A stretch of 64,000 bases of DNA from assembly GCA_029718625.1 (NCBI GenBank), contig CM056389.1, forward strand, positions 17,884,601 through 17,948,600, written 5' to 3'. The stretch's first letter is position 1. Every line of letters starts with the position of its first letter. Shown in pieces: positions 11,064 to 21,924 of the stretch. The position numbers were made by a program, and so were the translations under genes. Under the pieces are notes generated by a model. That model searched no databases, was not told where the DNA came from, and saw nothing but the letters and a program-made list of their open reading frames with translations. The DNA comes from Synaphobranchus kaupii (lineage: Eukaryota > Chordata > Actinopteri > Anguilliformes > Synaphobranchidae).

Positions 11064-11204
11064 CTAGTGTGAGCTAGTCTGGATGGTCGCGTACTCGACA
11101 AGGTCTCCGTCAGTCTGAATGGAGCTTCGCGGGCTGGGCGACGAGGCCAAAGCCGACGTGTCCAGCTCTGCGTACTGGACGTCATAGTCCCTGTGGCCAG
11201 AGGT
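11064..11204 (-). CDS. Terminal coding exon of an ITIM-bearing membrane receptor (two ITIMs, stop)
   Basis: Read on the minus strand, a strong pyrimidine tract ends in ttatag at 11210-11205. The open frame then runs 46 codons to TAG (11066-11064). The peptide begins TSGHRDYD and carries VQYAEL and, 27 residues later (Tyr to Tyr), VEYATI, ending IQTSSH. Both fit the ITIM consensus (I/V/L/S)xYxx(L/V/I), and the spacing suits docking of tandem-SH2 phosphatases such as SHP-1/SHP-2, as in PECAM-1, SIRP-alpha or CEACAM1 tails. Phase 0 at its start matches the phase 0 end of exon 14606-14719. The receptor function is inferred from these motifs. The exon calls rest on splice signals and frame, not transcripts. 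Confidence 0.78.
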   Translation of the reverse strand, partial: TSGHRDYDVQYAELDTSALASSPSPRSSIQTDGDLVEYATIQTSSH

Positions 11205-11413
11205 CTATAAGAGAGGCGAGAGGTGTGTGAGGAGAGAGGGAGAAAGAGACAGAGAGAGAGATAGTGGGAGAGGGAGAGAGAGAGATAGAAATAAGCCAAG
11301 ATATAGAAAGAGTGAGAGGGAGAGAGAGCGAGAGCAAGAGAGAGATAGTGAGAGAGGGAGAGAGAGAGAGAAAAATAAGCCAAGAGATAGAAAGAGTGAG
11401 AGAGAGAGGGAGC

Positions 11414-11459
<46 letters not shown>
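11205..11459. repeat. GA/CT-rich tract, the polypyrimidine tract of the last receptor exon on the minus strand
   Basis: On the + strand this is 250 bp of gag/gaga with short interruptions, ending in an uninterrupted GA run (about 11419-11456). On the minus strand it is an unusually long CT tract directly upstream of the acceptor of exon 11064-11204. It also generates the long Ser/Leu and Arg/Glu pseudo-ORFs here. Confidence 0.9.
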
Positions 11460-11555
11460 CCAGTTAATTGAGAGAGAGGACAGACTCCAAGTCAGTTGAC
11501 AAAAAAAGAGACAGAATGAAAAGTAGAGAGAAGGACAGAGCATAAAAGGATGATA
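11460..11555. repeat. Copy A of a local duplication (copy B at 12742-12832)
   Basis: The sequence gagaggacagactccaagtc, then agttga, agacagaatgaaaag and agagagaaggacagagcataaaa matches copy B with few substitutions. GA-rich DNA flanks both copies on the same side. Confidence 0.8.
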
Positions 11556-11651
11556 TGGTGAGGAGGCAGAAGAAAAGCATGTTTTGGAAATGAAAAGCAA
11601 CAATGACAAAGACAGTTAACAGGATGACACGGAGGAGGGGGGAAAGACGCC

Positions 11652-11692
11652 TTCTGGAGGAGGAGGAGGGGGAGGAGGAGGAGGAGGAGAGA
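11652..11692. repeat. (GGA)n tract
   Basis: A run of gga triplets with one interruption. Confidence 0.9.
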
Positions 11693-12610
11693 TGGGCAAT
11701 ATGAAGGAAAATGGAATGAAATAGGATGAAAGAGACTGGCAGCGAAGCACGTATGGCACAATATTATCTGCACAAAAACACTGATCATTCGGTTTCCTTG
11801 GTCCAAAGCCAACAATCACCTTAGGACTACAAATCCCAAAGAGTGACCCGTAATTGGTCATATACAATGCCTGCTGCGGCCAATCAAAGGACTGAAACGT
11901 TGCCCAGATGTTGTCAAAGGAACAAGGTAGCCAAACGGAGGCTTTTATTGGTAGATCAAAAGAACGGGGTTTCAATGAAGACAGATGAAAAAATAACTCA
12001 AGGGATGGAGGAGCGGAGAGGAGGATCGGATGAGGCGCTGTTGGGTCTGTAGAGCAGTTAGCGGGATCACACAGATCCCAATTCCACTTGCAGGTTGCTG
12101 ACCGCCATGCCACCCTTTCCCAAACATGCTGCCCTGCTTCTGGCAGAGTTGGTCAGAGGTCAGAGAGTCTACGTATGTATCTCTAGAGAAGGCCACTGTT
12201 TTGGGTACCATGCTGGCAGGTGTTTGTGCACAAAAACCAAATAAATCATATTTGTTATATCGCGGATATAAGGAGAAACCTATCCAGCAGAAGTATCTGT
12301 TCTTGTGTGCTCTTCTTATTGTCCAAGAGTCCTTCAGGGTCAATGCTATGGCCAGTTATGTGTCAGTTTGAATCAGTGGGGCATTCCCGGTCCCGTTGTG
12401 CAGTTTTGAGTCCTCCGGCCAATCGGGCAGCTGAGATCTGGCCACGCCACGCCCTGCGGTTGTGCAGTTAGGGGGCATGGCCTCCAGAGCTGTAGTTTAA
12501 AAACATTTATTAAAAAGTTAAATGAAAAGCATGGTTCCATCCAGCCAGGAGGGGAACATGATCAAGTATCGGAGTGTGTGTTTTTTGGCTGCTAATGTAT
12601 CTCACCCTAC

Positions 12611-12626
12611 CTGTCTAAAAGGCCAT
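12611..12626 (-). other. Candidate 16-nt alternative mini-exon with in-frame stop
   Basis: On the minus strand a good acceptor (tctctcatcacag, ending at 12627) is followed by 16 bases, ATGGCCTTTTAGACAG, and then a donor, gtaggg (12610-12605). Joined in phase 0 after exon 14606-14719 it would add Met-Ala-Phe and stop, giving a tail without ITIMs. It lies at the edge of the duplicated GA-rich block. It may equally be a decoy from duplicated pyrimidine-tract sequence; there is no transcript evidence. Confidence 0.3.
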
Positions 12627-12679
12627 CTGTGATGAGAGAGGATTGCGAGGGAGACTGTTGAAAAAGAGAATGTGGATAG

Positions 12680-12741
12680 AAGGAGGGAGAAAGAGAGAGG
12701 GAGAGCAAGAGACAGAGACAGAGACAGAGAGAGAGAGAGAG
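12680..12741. repeat. GA/GACA-rich simple repeat
   Basis: The run gagagggagagcaagagaca, then gagacagagaca and (ga)n, parallels the GA tract beside copy A. Confidence 0.9.
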
Positions 12742-12832
12742 CTGCCAGTACATGGAGAGAGGACAGACTCCAGGTCAGTTGAAGAAAAGAGGCAGAATAA
12801 AAAGGAGAGAGAAGGAACAAGCATAAAATACA
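12742..12832. repeat. Copy B of the local duplication (copy A at 11460-11555)
   Basis: The blocks gagaggacagactccaggtc, agttga, aggcagaataaaaag and agagagaaggaacaagcataaaa align with copy A. The copies are about 1.28 kb apart in the same orientation. Confidence 0.8.
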
Positions 12833-13942
12833 GAGAAGGGGGCTGGACTCTCTTGGTAATTGACTCGGATTACAACAGCCACGTTTGAAATTGCCTCTTT
12901 GCCTCTGTGAATGGGCGTCTGTTCGCCTTTCAGGAACAGCATGGACACTTTTTAATCCGAACACCACAGATAGTGTTTTTTTTCTCTCTCTCTTTTTTTA
13001 AAGGCACAAAATGGGGGAAGAGAAACCTCTCCGGTACCGATGACAGCGACATCATCTATCGAGCGTGCTGACGGATCTCTCCAGAGGCCGGGGGCTGGCG
13101 AAACCGCTTAATTAAACTCGGGCTGCATTCCGCGCCGCCTGCCCTGTGCCGACGAGCTGGATGGCGGCTGGTGGCGATGCACGGAAAGGCACAAAAGCGC
13201 TGACGAGCTTGGCAGCCGGTGTCCGAGAGATTCGGAACACTTACCGCGGACCCGCGGAGTGCTGGCCTCAGCATCGGCGTTCCACGGCACGAGAGTAGAT
13301 GACGAACGGGCAGATTTCTTTCACGTGTTGAGTAACCGTGGCCCAGAAAAACAGCACCACTCATCTTTATAAGCAGCTTTAGAACAGTAGGTCAAATCGC
13401 AATTCCCTTTGCCCTTAACATCGTTCCACACATGAACGCATTTGTGAATATCTGATAGTTATCACTCTCTACGCATTGTGTAAATTGCCCTGAATCCAGC
13501 AACAGATACACACTAGTCATAGTTAAGGGAATGCAGTTAAACCCCTCAAACGCCTATATCACAAACTGAAAAGTCTTATTTCCTCAGCAACTAAAAGACA
13601 TGCCACAATGCATACAATCAATTTTATATTTAAAAAAATAAATAAATAAATGTTTCTACGACAGCGTTAGTCACGATGTATGGAGTGAGTGACTATGCTC
13701 TGTACAATGTCACATTCTATAGATCAACGTGCAGTTTTACAATCGCCCTGAAAACACGGTAATAAAAGGCTTTGAGGGTGTAAATCCAGGTCAACTGTTT
13801 ACTGGTCACCGATGAGAGTCCTATCATACAAAAGGCCCCTAAAGAAATGAACATTTGACCAATGTGAATGCTGAAATGCTTTATTCAGACTGGTATTGTG
13901 CAAATATTGAATACGAGAGCCTTATGAAAAGACTTTCTTATT

Positions 13943-13977
<35 letters not shown>

Positions 13978-14240
13978 ATATTTGTGTGCACGCATGTGTT
14001 TGCGTGTGTGCATGTTCAATTGTATAGTTTTATACAAAATAAACATGACATGATGGCAAACAGCCTACATATTTCATAAGCAGAACACCCCTCCTGAATT
14101 AAATACGTTGTGTAAAACGTGACAAGGAAGCGGGTGACATTTGGACCAGTGATTTAGTACAGTGGGATCCATCTGCATGATGGTCCCGTGTAATTACTCT
14201 AGCAATTATATCGGGATTACAGAGCAAGGCAGGAGAAAGC
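12833..14240. other. Non-coding intron sequence; GC-rich patch and a GT microsatellite
   Basis: 13030-13320 is GC- and CpG-rich but gives no exon with good splice sites and a frame fitting its neighbours; one donor-like gtaagt lies on the minus strand near 13243. (GT)n occupies 13946-13977. The rest is AT-rich. In the receptor model this is intron. Confidence 0.5.
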
Positions 14241-14249
14241 TGTCAGTGG

Positions 14250-15070
14250 GCGGTGCCAGGGGTGAAACTGGCATCAGTGGAGCCAGAATGGCTCCTCGCG
14301 GAGGGGGCGTGTTGAGAGGGACGGACATTGGTGCTGGCGGCTTTTCTCCGAGCGTTCGTGTTTTTTCATCGACGGAGCCGACCAGCCTTCAGCTGGCCAT
14401 TGAACATGAAGCGAGTACTCCGCTGACTGGTAAGAGTCCTCCGTCAAGTCTGCCCGGTGATAGAAAAGGCGCCAAGGACGCCCTCGTCCCCGCCCCCTAT
14501 TACCCACAGTCCCATGCACCCCCCCCCCCAACGACAGCCCACGCACATGCTGTGAGAGCGAGCACAGAGACGGGAGCATGCTGTTGCCGCGGCGATGCTA
14601 CTCACCGACTTATCCGCGCGGGGGCCCGGCGCGGCCGGCGCGGCGTCGTAACGAGGAGGGCGAGGAAGAGCCTCCCGCACTCCTTTATCCTCCTGCTCCT
14701 CCTCCTCCGGCTGAACCACCTAAGGAGACACCAGAGGGCCAGGAGTCGGTGAGGCGCGCCTCGGTTTCCGGAGGTCGCCCGGGAGACCGCGCCCCGCTCG
14801 TACTGGGGCCCACGCGACGCCCGCGGAAACCGAGGTTCAGAGATTCAGCCTTCACAAAATCAGGCGCGGGCCCCTCCCTCAGTGCCTTAGGCTGGTTACG
14901 AATGCACTTGTAGGGCCGGGGGGGGGGGGTTGGGAGGGAGAAACCAGGGCCATACGCCGCATGCTGAGACGGTGAGGAAAGCGCACCAGGGTCTTTGCAG
15001 CGACGTCTGATGCTGCGTGACACGCCGATAGCGACTTCACGCGGCTCCCCCGCAGGACACGGAAATCATA
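14250..15070. promoter_or_regulatory. CpG-rich island-like region spanning a receptor exon
   Basis: The stretch is much richer in CpG than its surroundings (for example ccgcgcgggggcccggcgcg at about 14613) and stop-poor in several frames, which explains the long shadow ORFs on both strands. It overlaps exon 14606-14719. It could be an internal CpG island, alternative promoter or enhancer. It ends in a G run at about 14918-14928. Confidence 0.5.
14606..14719 (-). CDS. Cytoplasmic-tail exon of the ITIM receptor (acidic and proline-rich)
   Basis: On the minus strand the acceptor tgtctccttag (ending 14720) is followed by 114 bases, exactly 38 codons, and a donor gtgagt (14605-14600). The frame that reads on from exon 19274-19367 gives VVQPEEEEQEDKGVREALP, then RPPRYDAAPAAPGPRADKS. 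It is an acidic run followed by a Pro/Arg/Ala segment with one tyrosine, typical of a flexible tail. Phase 0 at both ends means skipping it would keep the frame, so it could be alternatively spliced. The evidence is splice-site quality, open frame and fit with both neighbouring exons. The alternative, chance openness of a GC-rich region, is made less likely by the exact phase match. Confidence 0.7.
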
Positions 15071-16981
15071 TGTTTTGCATGTCACAGTAAACGCTTGATA
15101 ATTGTCGCCCCAACATACGGCGTGCGATGTTCACATATGACCGCGCGCGAACGTAAATACGCACTTTGTTCGCATTCACACGTTCTTAATGGTGAGATTA
15201 TCAGGCTTTCTGTAACACTGCATTCATAAGTCCCCCCACAGACACATGTAAAAAAACCACATGTATTTATTTAAATAAAACATGTAAAATAACACATTTT
15301 TCTGGCTGACAAGTGAGATGGGAGACGCGGAATAAGCAGTCGTCTTCCAATTTGCATTCCGTTTTATCAGAGGTGTTCCGCGCTTGAGGGCAATTTACTG
15401 TGACCTGTGTACCGGCCCCATGCCAGAAAGGTCAAAGGTAATCTTGGGAGCGGACCTTCCTCGGACACCTTTCACTGAGAGCCATCTATTACGGCTTCGT
15501 CACTCAGGGTTTGCACGTTTTCACCCAGCTTTCAGAAATCATTTTCCTCACGCGTTGACTCTGCCCCAGCGGGAAAAAAAACAACAAAAAAAGGCACATA
15601 AATTAAATTTGTTGAGGAGCTGCGATCGACCATGCGGACTCTCACAGATAAAGTGCGCGCTGGATGTCTGGGATAAATAAATGTCTCAAAGTCTTCTAAA
15701 TCACACAGCAGCCATTTTCTTTCTTTTTTTTTTTTCTTTTTTAAATGCGATAACACACTTTTACAATACTTTTGTTTTGTGAACGCAGAAAAATAGTGGT
15801 ACTTTTTAACATGAGAGACCACTATCTCACAGATGTCACTCAGAGGGGTTCCAATGGTTATGATATGACAGAGCAGAGGAGTCCGAAAGAGCTACAATCC
15901 TTTAGCTAAGACGCTCTTTCAATAGCGGCCATTTTGTTGACAGAGTGGTGTCTTTTCAAAATATTGTTCCATGTAGCAGAACTTCACTTTACTGAATCCA
16001 TCTTCCGATGCTCAAAAATTAAATAAAAAACTCATCTCTGTCGAAGGGGCAGTACTTATATAAACCATATAAAATGGCTGCCATTATAACGGCTGCTCAT
16101 TTTTCAAAGACACTCCACCCCGTGAGTGTCTTGCGGCAAGTGTCAGGCTCTTCAGTGCACCGCACAAGCCGTGATCATCCATCTTCTTTCTTGATCTCTG
16201 GCTACTGAAGTTGCTTTTTGAAGCATAGACAGGTTATAAAGTGCGCTTTAACAAGTACTTTCTTTTTGCCGAAGGCCTAACATCGCTGAAATCTGCCTCC
16301 ATGAATCGACAGAGAACTATATTATCAGGCATGGCACGAGGGTTGCCTAAAACAGGCTGCAAAAAGAGAAAAGCTGGAGCCCATCCAGTTTATCTAAAAA
16401 CCGGTTGGGGAAGAACCCATAAGGAAAATAAAGAAATTGCACATGGAACTTATCTTTGAACATACGACAAAATGAACAATACAGTTACAAACCAACACAT
16501 ACAGTAGATATATAAATATATTTGACAGAGATTTTGTGCATATTCGCGCATGTTGGTACGGGACATCATGGAGCTTAATGGAAAACGTGAAATGGGGTCA
16601 TGCCAGGATTCTTCATGCACAATAAAAAGCTGAGTTTGGATGTGACAGGTTTGATGGCTGCGCTGCTGCTGTCTCGCGTGATGACAGCGAGGCTCTGTAC
16701 AGCAGCCGCTGATAGTATCACAGGGTGCGACACCCTTTCACACGCCGCCCTTTAAAGTTTCTGGGGCGCATTGACACTCATTGTTGGAGGCGTCTGCTCA
16801 GCAGTGTTTCAGCAGACAGACAGACAAAAAGACTGTCTGTCTACCTGCATGGCTCAGCTGTAACTGTAGTCGCCTGTTCTCATGTGCACAGGGTGGGGGG
16901 GGGGGGGGGGGTGGGTAGGGGTGCACGTTCACAGAGAGGATCTACAGAACAGGAAAGCAGCAATTCACACTTCCTGTAAGG
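15071..16981. other. Intron sequence without recognised exons
   Basis: Mixed AT- and GC-rich DNA with no exon or known repeat recognised. A T-rich run lies at 15718-15742 and a long G run at about 16892-16910. Confidence 0.5.
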
Positions 16982-17172
16982 CAGCGGTCCCCAACCCTGT
17001 TCCTGGAGAGCTACCATCCTCTAGGTTTTCAGTTCAACCCTAGTTTGGCACATCTGATTTTACTAATTAGCAGCTCGGTGAGATCTCTAGCCGTTTGCGG
17101 TGTGCATTGTCACAGCTGGACTGAAAACCTACAGGACCGTAGATCTCCAGGAACAGGGCTGGGGACCGCTAC
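16982..17172. mobile_element. Non-autonomous hAT-like MITE
   Basis: The left end agcggtccccaaccctgttc followed by ctggag is mirrored by the right end ctccaggaacagggctgggg followed by accgct, giving terminal inverted repeats of about 26 bp in a 190-bp element. Inner arms also pair (tcagttcaaccctagtttg against ctggactgaa). hAT is inferred from the CAG-type ends and size. A clean 8-bp target duplication is not visible. Confidence 0.8.
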
Positions 17173-18477
17173 TCAATGAAAGGCCCTGAGATCAGAGCTG
17201 CGATTCCGGCCCAATTTTCCCCACCACACACAAGCCAGCTTTCATATGGCAAACAAAAGCCTCGGAGAGTACTGCGTCATGTCCGTCCACTAAAGCCCCA
17301 AAGGTCCACCCTGAACCCCACTTTCCACACTTTTCCACACTTCAATCCTCAGCCATTCATCTGCCGCTCCCCGGCAACGCCGTTTAGCTCGGAAAATTAG
17401 TGACCGTTTTCCCTCCAAAGCAGAGGGAAAAATGAAGTGCAAAAAAGAAAGGCTTTCATGTAAAATAAACATGAAGATGCCTGCTTCTCATGTGATTGAT
17501 GTTCCTTATTTAGAACAAAAGGGGAATGGGGAAATCACAGAAGAGCCCTGTTGGTTGTAAATTAACTCTGAACTGATGCTCAGATCTCTGTAGGCCTTTT
17601 CTGAAGGGATCTGTCCTGTTTTTAGCAGATCAGCAAGGGGGTTAGGGTAGGTGGGTGGGGGGGGTGAGGGGGTGTTGGAGGGTAGGTGGGGTAAGTCAGG
17701 TTGTTGTTTTTTTTAAAAATCAGCAATGCTGATGGTTTGCCATTATAAATACAAAAACTGGAAATTTTGAAGTATTTACCATATAATATGCTGGCAAAAG
17801 GCACAGCAGGAAGTAAAAGAGGAATATCTGACTCCATTCCATTTGTAACACCGATCCAAACTATAACTGCCAGTGATTCCTGGTCCCTGTGGGGAATGGA
17901 TTGTCTGCAGTTAAATAGACTCCTACCTGTTTAGTAATCTTTTGATCATCTAGATAGTCCTGGCTTGAATCATAAATGATGAGATGTGTTTTTCGGCTGT
18001 TTTTGTTTTGATGTAACTAAAGTAAATGCATCCAGGACATATAGACAGAACCTCCAAATTCCCACTTCATGAAATGCATAGTGAATTTCATTGACTTTAG
18101 ATTAAGACTAGGATAAATAATTTAAACCCATGTTAAAATAATGCGCACCACTGTAGATTGTCCACATTACACATTACTCTTTCACAGAAAGGCCAGGTTA
18201 GAAAGTTAAACTCATTTAAATTAAGTGCTGTGGGAATTCACAAAACTTCACATACAGATGGTTTCTCTTTTCACTATTCAAGACCCAATCTCTACGCCTT
18301 AAAAATGTTATTTTATGGTTGAATTATTCAACACAAGCAAAGCGCATTAGCTGCCAGTTGTTCTACGATATCTTGAATATATTGCATCGGAATATTTCCA
18401 ATAGTTTTAGGCTTGATAGACTCCATAATGGGCAGAAACTTCAACCAGTTAAAAGGCTTGACCTCCAAAGTAAGGGT
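17173..18477. other. Intron sequence; G-rich tract at 17636-17694
   Basis: The G-rich tract (ggggttagggtaggtgggtg and following) has repeated runs of three or more G and could form a G-quadruplex on the + strand. No exon is seen. Confidence 0.5.
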
Positions 18478-18605
18478 GGAAGTGTAGTTTAATGGTTAAG
18501 GAACTGGACTTTCCATCACCTGGTAGGGCACTGCCATTGTACCCTTGAGCAAGGTACTCAAATTGCTTCAGTACATATACAGCTGTATAAATGTAAAAAT
18601 GCTAA
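18478..18605 (+). mobile_element. V-SINE-like fragment
   Basis: A tRNA-type head, gtagtttaatggttaaggaa, is followed by the core cattgtacccttgagcaagg and then tactcaa. The same core is in the element at 36002-36392. The tail decays into A-rich DNA (aaatgctaaaaaaattt). Confidence 0.8.
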
Positions 18606-19273
18606 AAAAATTTAAAAAAAGAATGCAAATTTGTGCATGCACAACTTTCTTAATGAAAAGGAGCATCCAATAAAACAAGAGTTGGCGCACAGTTGTGAAA
18701 TAACTGATCTAATTCTGAAATAAGACTCCTGAAAATAGGTGAAATGCACAAGCAGCTTATTCCAAACGTTGATCTACCTACTGATGCTTATGATTCCAAA
18801 GTATTAATGTCCATGTGAATCTCACAATATGGACCTTGTTAAAATCACAAAATTCACTCACTGTTCCCTGAGAGAGCGGTTTTCAAAAAGGCTCTTCTTG
18901 AAGGGTGTTTTGTTCAAAAAAAGTGATTGATTCTACCACCAAAATGTATACTTGCTTCAACATTAGAATTGAAGCGTAGCTATTGAAAACACATTTATTC
19001 ATCTATTTTGAAGTTGGAGGAAACTCACTATCCCATTAAAATTTCAGTAAAGAAATCAGTATAACAAAGTCACAAGAACTGAAAGTTACTCACACCGTTA
19101 TTGTGGTCGCATTTTCAAGTGAGCGTTAGAAAGCACAGCATGCTCTTTCACACCTCCTGCTATGTGCTGCCTGTCTTCACACCAACCAGCAAAAAAGAAA
19201 AAAGAGGAGAAACGAAGGATAGAAAGAGAGGTGACAAAAGATTTGGGGGAGGGGCACGGTTACGGGGACCTAC
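18606..19273. other. Intron sequence without recognised features
   Basis: AT-rich and directly downstream (minus strand) of exon 19274-19367. No exon or repeat is recognised. Confidence 0.5.
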
Positions 19274-19367
19274 CTGGATCTCCTCGCAGGTTAGATGACT
19301 GTTTGTGTCGTTGTTCCTCCTTTTGGGCGGGGGAGGGGCCTGTTTGCGAGCCGGAGGGAGAGCCGTC
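19274..19367 (-). CDS. Cytoplasmic-tail exon of the ITIM receptor (proline-rich, basic)
   Basis: On the minus strand the acceptor tttcatttccccacag (ending 19368) is followed by 94 bases and a strong donor CAG|gtaggt (19273-19268). Its first base completes the Pro codon begun by CC at the end of the transmembrane exon. The frame then reads TALPPARKQAPPPPKRRNND and TNSHLTCEEIQ, ending in phase 0. The PPPPKRR segment resembles an SH3/EVH1-type ligand. The three-way agreement of splice sites, phase and open frame is the main support. I could not match the sequence to a named receptor. Confidence 0.75.
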
Positions 19368-20184
19368 CTGTGGGGAAATGAAAACACACGACATGCGTTC
19401 TGATTGGCCGCCGGTGACCGTGTTTGCTCTTATTATTTTCGTATTGCGATGGCTGTCAGACTTCAGGACTACCCAGTTCCCGTGCCCTTAGAGCGCAGAC
19501 AAAAAAAAGTGTCCCATAATCATGTCAGGGTGTACCTGGAAGGAAGGGGTGAGATTAGCCAAGGGAAGCGAGGTGGCAGGTTTTTGTGGGTAATTTAAAT
19601 TTGGCTAAATGAGCACAGCTCAGGCATCACTGAGTGATTGACACTTGGTGCCTGACCACCATGGCTTATAGGGGACTGGTAACACCTCTCAGCTTCATTT
19701 TCCTAATCTCTTCAGTCTCTGTCACTGACATGCTCTTGTCAATAAAAGTGTTTGTCAGGAAATCAGAAGGGTGAAGGGGTGGGATAAACCTGACAAAATC
19801 TTGGCAAAGTCTCTCAACCAATCTGTGAGGCCAGCGGGATGGATCCGTTGAAGAGGGTCACTCCCTTCTTCCGTAATCTTCTGATTAATGCTCTTTCATT
19901 TAAGAAATAATAATATGAACATTTAAAATTGTGAGGGAATTGGGGCGGGACTTTGATAAGCAGTCTGCTTTTTTCCCGTATCCCTTTTCGGCAGGTACTG
20001 TATTTGTTCAATGCATATTTCAGAAATGTGATGAAATGTGATTATATACATGCCGAAATAAATAAATAAATAAATAAGTGATCAGGCTTTGCATTGTGAA
20101 GACGCACCAGGGAGCTCTGGTTTCAAATGTTCTCCCACAAACTTGTCTTGGCGTGTCTGCCGACTGTTGAATCTTGCTTCACAA
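19368..20184. other. Intron sequence without recognised features
   Basis: Mixed composition with short (AAAT)n at about 20057-20076. No exon with fitting phase was seen. Confidence 0.5.
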
Positions 20185-20300
20185 CAGGGGTGCACTCCTG
20201 GAGGACTAGTGTGTATGTTGGCTTTTGTTCCAGCCAATTACACTGGCTTAGTTTTACAAACAGCCGTGTCCCCCCCAGTGCTGGATCATTCCTGCACTGG
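20185..20300. mobile_element. Degenerate MITE fragment related to 55496-55690
   Basis: The order cactcctggaggactagtgt, atgttggcttttgttccagc and caattacactgg resembles the 'cctggagggccgcagtgtct' end of the element at 55.5 kb and similar fish hAT-type ends. No paired end was found. Confidence 0.4.
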
Positions 20301-20689
20301 AACACAGTGACGGTTTCACTAAGGACACATGCAGCGTGCAACTGCAGCTCATGATTTAAAAAAAGGTAGATAAACTAAACGATTTAATGATTTAAGCGAG
20401 TTAAATAATTAAGAACAGATGCTGGCGCGGATCTGGCCTCGTTGGGTTCCCTTGTTTTGTAATATCTTATGATTTCATGGCAAGGTTAGTGTACTGTTGA
20501 TTTATACATATGTTATCTTCAGCATATCACCACTCCTTTTATATGTCTGTGACCTGTCTTTACATAAAAACATGACCTTTCTTCAGGGCCAAATTGGTTC
20601 CTCAATGTGTCAGCTTCCCATGCATGAGTGCATCGCTTACCCGGCTCATCCATGGCGATTATGTCCGCTACACATCACCTGTATACGCG

Positions 20690-20835
20690 CCGTAAAAAAG
20701 ATAAACGCAGCGCGCGGAGCGCTGCGAGCACCTCCGACCGGTGCGGCGCGCGCGCGCACACGCTCGTACGCACGCGCCTTTCTCGCGAGCGAGTCGGAGA
20801 ACGCAGCTACGCGGCGCTCCTGTGATGATGAAAGC
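20690..20835. other. CpG-rich patch
   Basis: Dense CG dinucleotides (cgcagcgcgcggagcgctgc and gtgcggcgcgcgcgcgcaca). No exon or repeat family is recognised. It is a possible small CpG island within the receptor intron. Confidence 0.45.
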
Positions 20836-21671
20836 CCCGGCGCAGATCTCTTTAAATGCTGAACACAGCCCGCCACGCTGTGGCCCCTCCAAGAGCACAA
20901 AGAACAAGAAGAAGAAAAAACGACACGAGAGCTTTGTCAAGCAGCTTAGTCTTTGAATATGAATCAACACTCACAAAAATAATAACTCCATATACGGTGC
21001 AAATGTATAGCATGTAGAAATTTTATGCAGTTAAGAGTGGGACAAGAATCTCTTTTTTTTTTTTTGTTGTCTCTCTTGTTTTAATTGCCTGTTTTGTTTT
21101 GCACATTTCTGCCGGTAATGAGAGCAGCATTCACATGGAAATGTGGCACAAAGACACGCGGCTCAGGCGTTTATGAAATGCATATGAAAATAAAATGCAT
21201 TAAACATGAAGCGCGCGTGGGTCTGGGTGAAGGTACAGGTGCCATGGCTTTGTTAGCATTACCCTTGATCAGTTTCCCCAGGGAGACGGTAGTATACAGC
21301 AGGTGGGCCCTCCTACTACACATACCAATGAGTGCAAATAATTAGCCACTGTGGATGCGCTAGACCCTCTCGCCCCCTCTCACCATAGCAACCGTTAAGA
21401 GAATTGCTGATTTGCTACCAAGACACTATGAATACCCCCCCAAGCCCCCCCAAAACAACCACTTCCCTGTCATGCCGCATCACATCCCATCCTGATTTGT
21501 TTTTGCATTATTTTCGTTTTTTTGATTATCATTCACAGCAAGGTTTGGTTCCATTGGTGATGACTCCGTCTTATTCTGTTATTCTATTGCTGTGATCACG
21601 CTGTGCATGTGTGGTGGGATTCACACAAAGTGGCCTTGTCAGATCTTCACAGTGGAGAGCCTGTAAAGGCA
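20836..21671. other. Intron sequence without recognised features
   Basis: T-run at about 21052-21065; otherwise no structure is recognised. Confidence 0.5.
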
Positions 21672-21673
21672 TG

Positions 21674-21705
<32 letters not shown>

Positions 21706-21746
21706 CTGTCTCTCTCTCTCTCTCTCTCTCTCGCTCTGTCTCTCGC

Positions 21747-21791
<45 letters not shown>

Positions 21792-21871
21792 CTGTCTCTC
21801 GCTCGGTCTCTCGCTCTGTCTCTCTCTCTGTCTCTCTCTCTGTCTCTCTCTCTCCCCCTCCCTCTCACTCA

Positions 21872-21921
<50 letters not shown>
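21672..21921. repeat. Compound microsatellite: (TC)n with TCGCTCTGTC variants, then (CA)n
   Basis: 21672-21858 is CT dinucleotide with recurring cgctctgtctct variants. 21873-21921 is uninterrupted CA followed by cgcgcactcacacactcaca. The long Ser/Leu and Arg/Glu ORFs here are artefacts of this tract. Confidence 0.97.

Positions 21922-21924
<3 letters not shown>

Noticed and set aside
13056..13364. Extra receptor exon with donor near 13243 (minus strand)
   Set aside because: A gtaagt donor is present, but no acceptor gives an open frame in the phase needed between exons 14606-14719 and 11064-11204.
14162..14752. 196-residue ORF on the + strand
   Set aside because: It lies in a CpG-rich, stop-poor region and is antisense to the better supported minus-strand exon 14606-14719. 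Composition is low-complexity with no domain.
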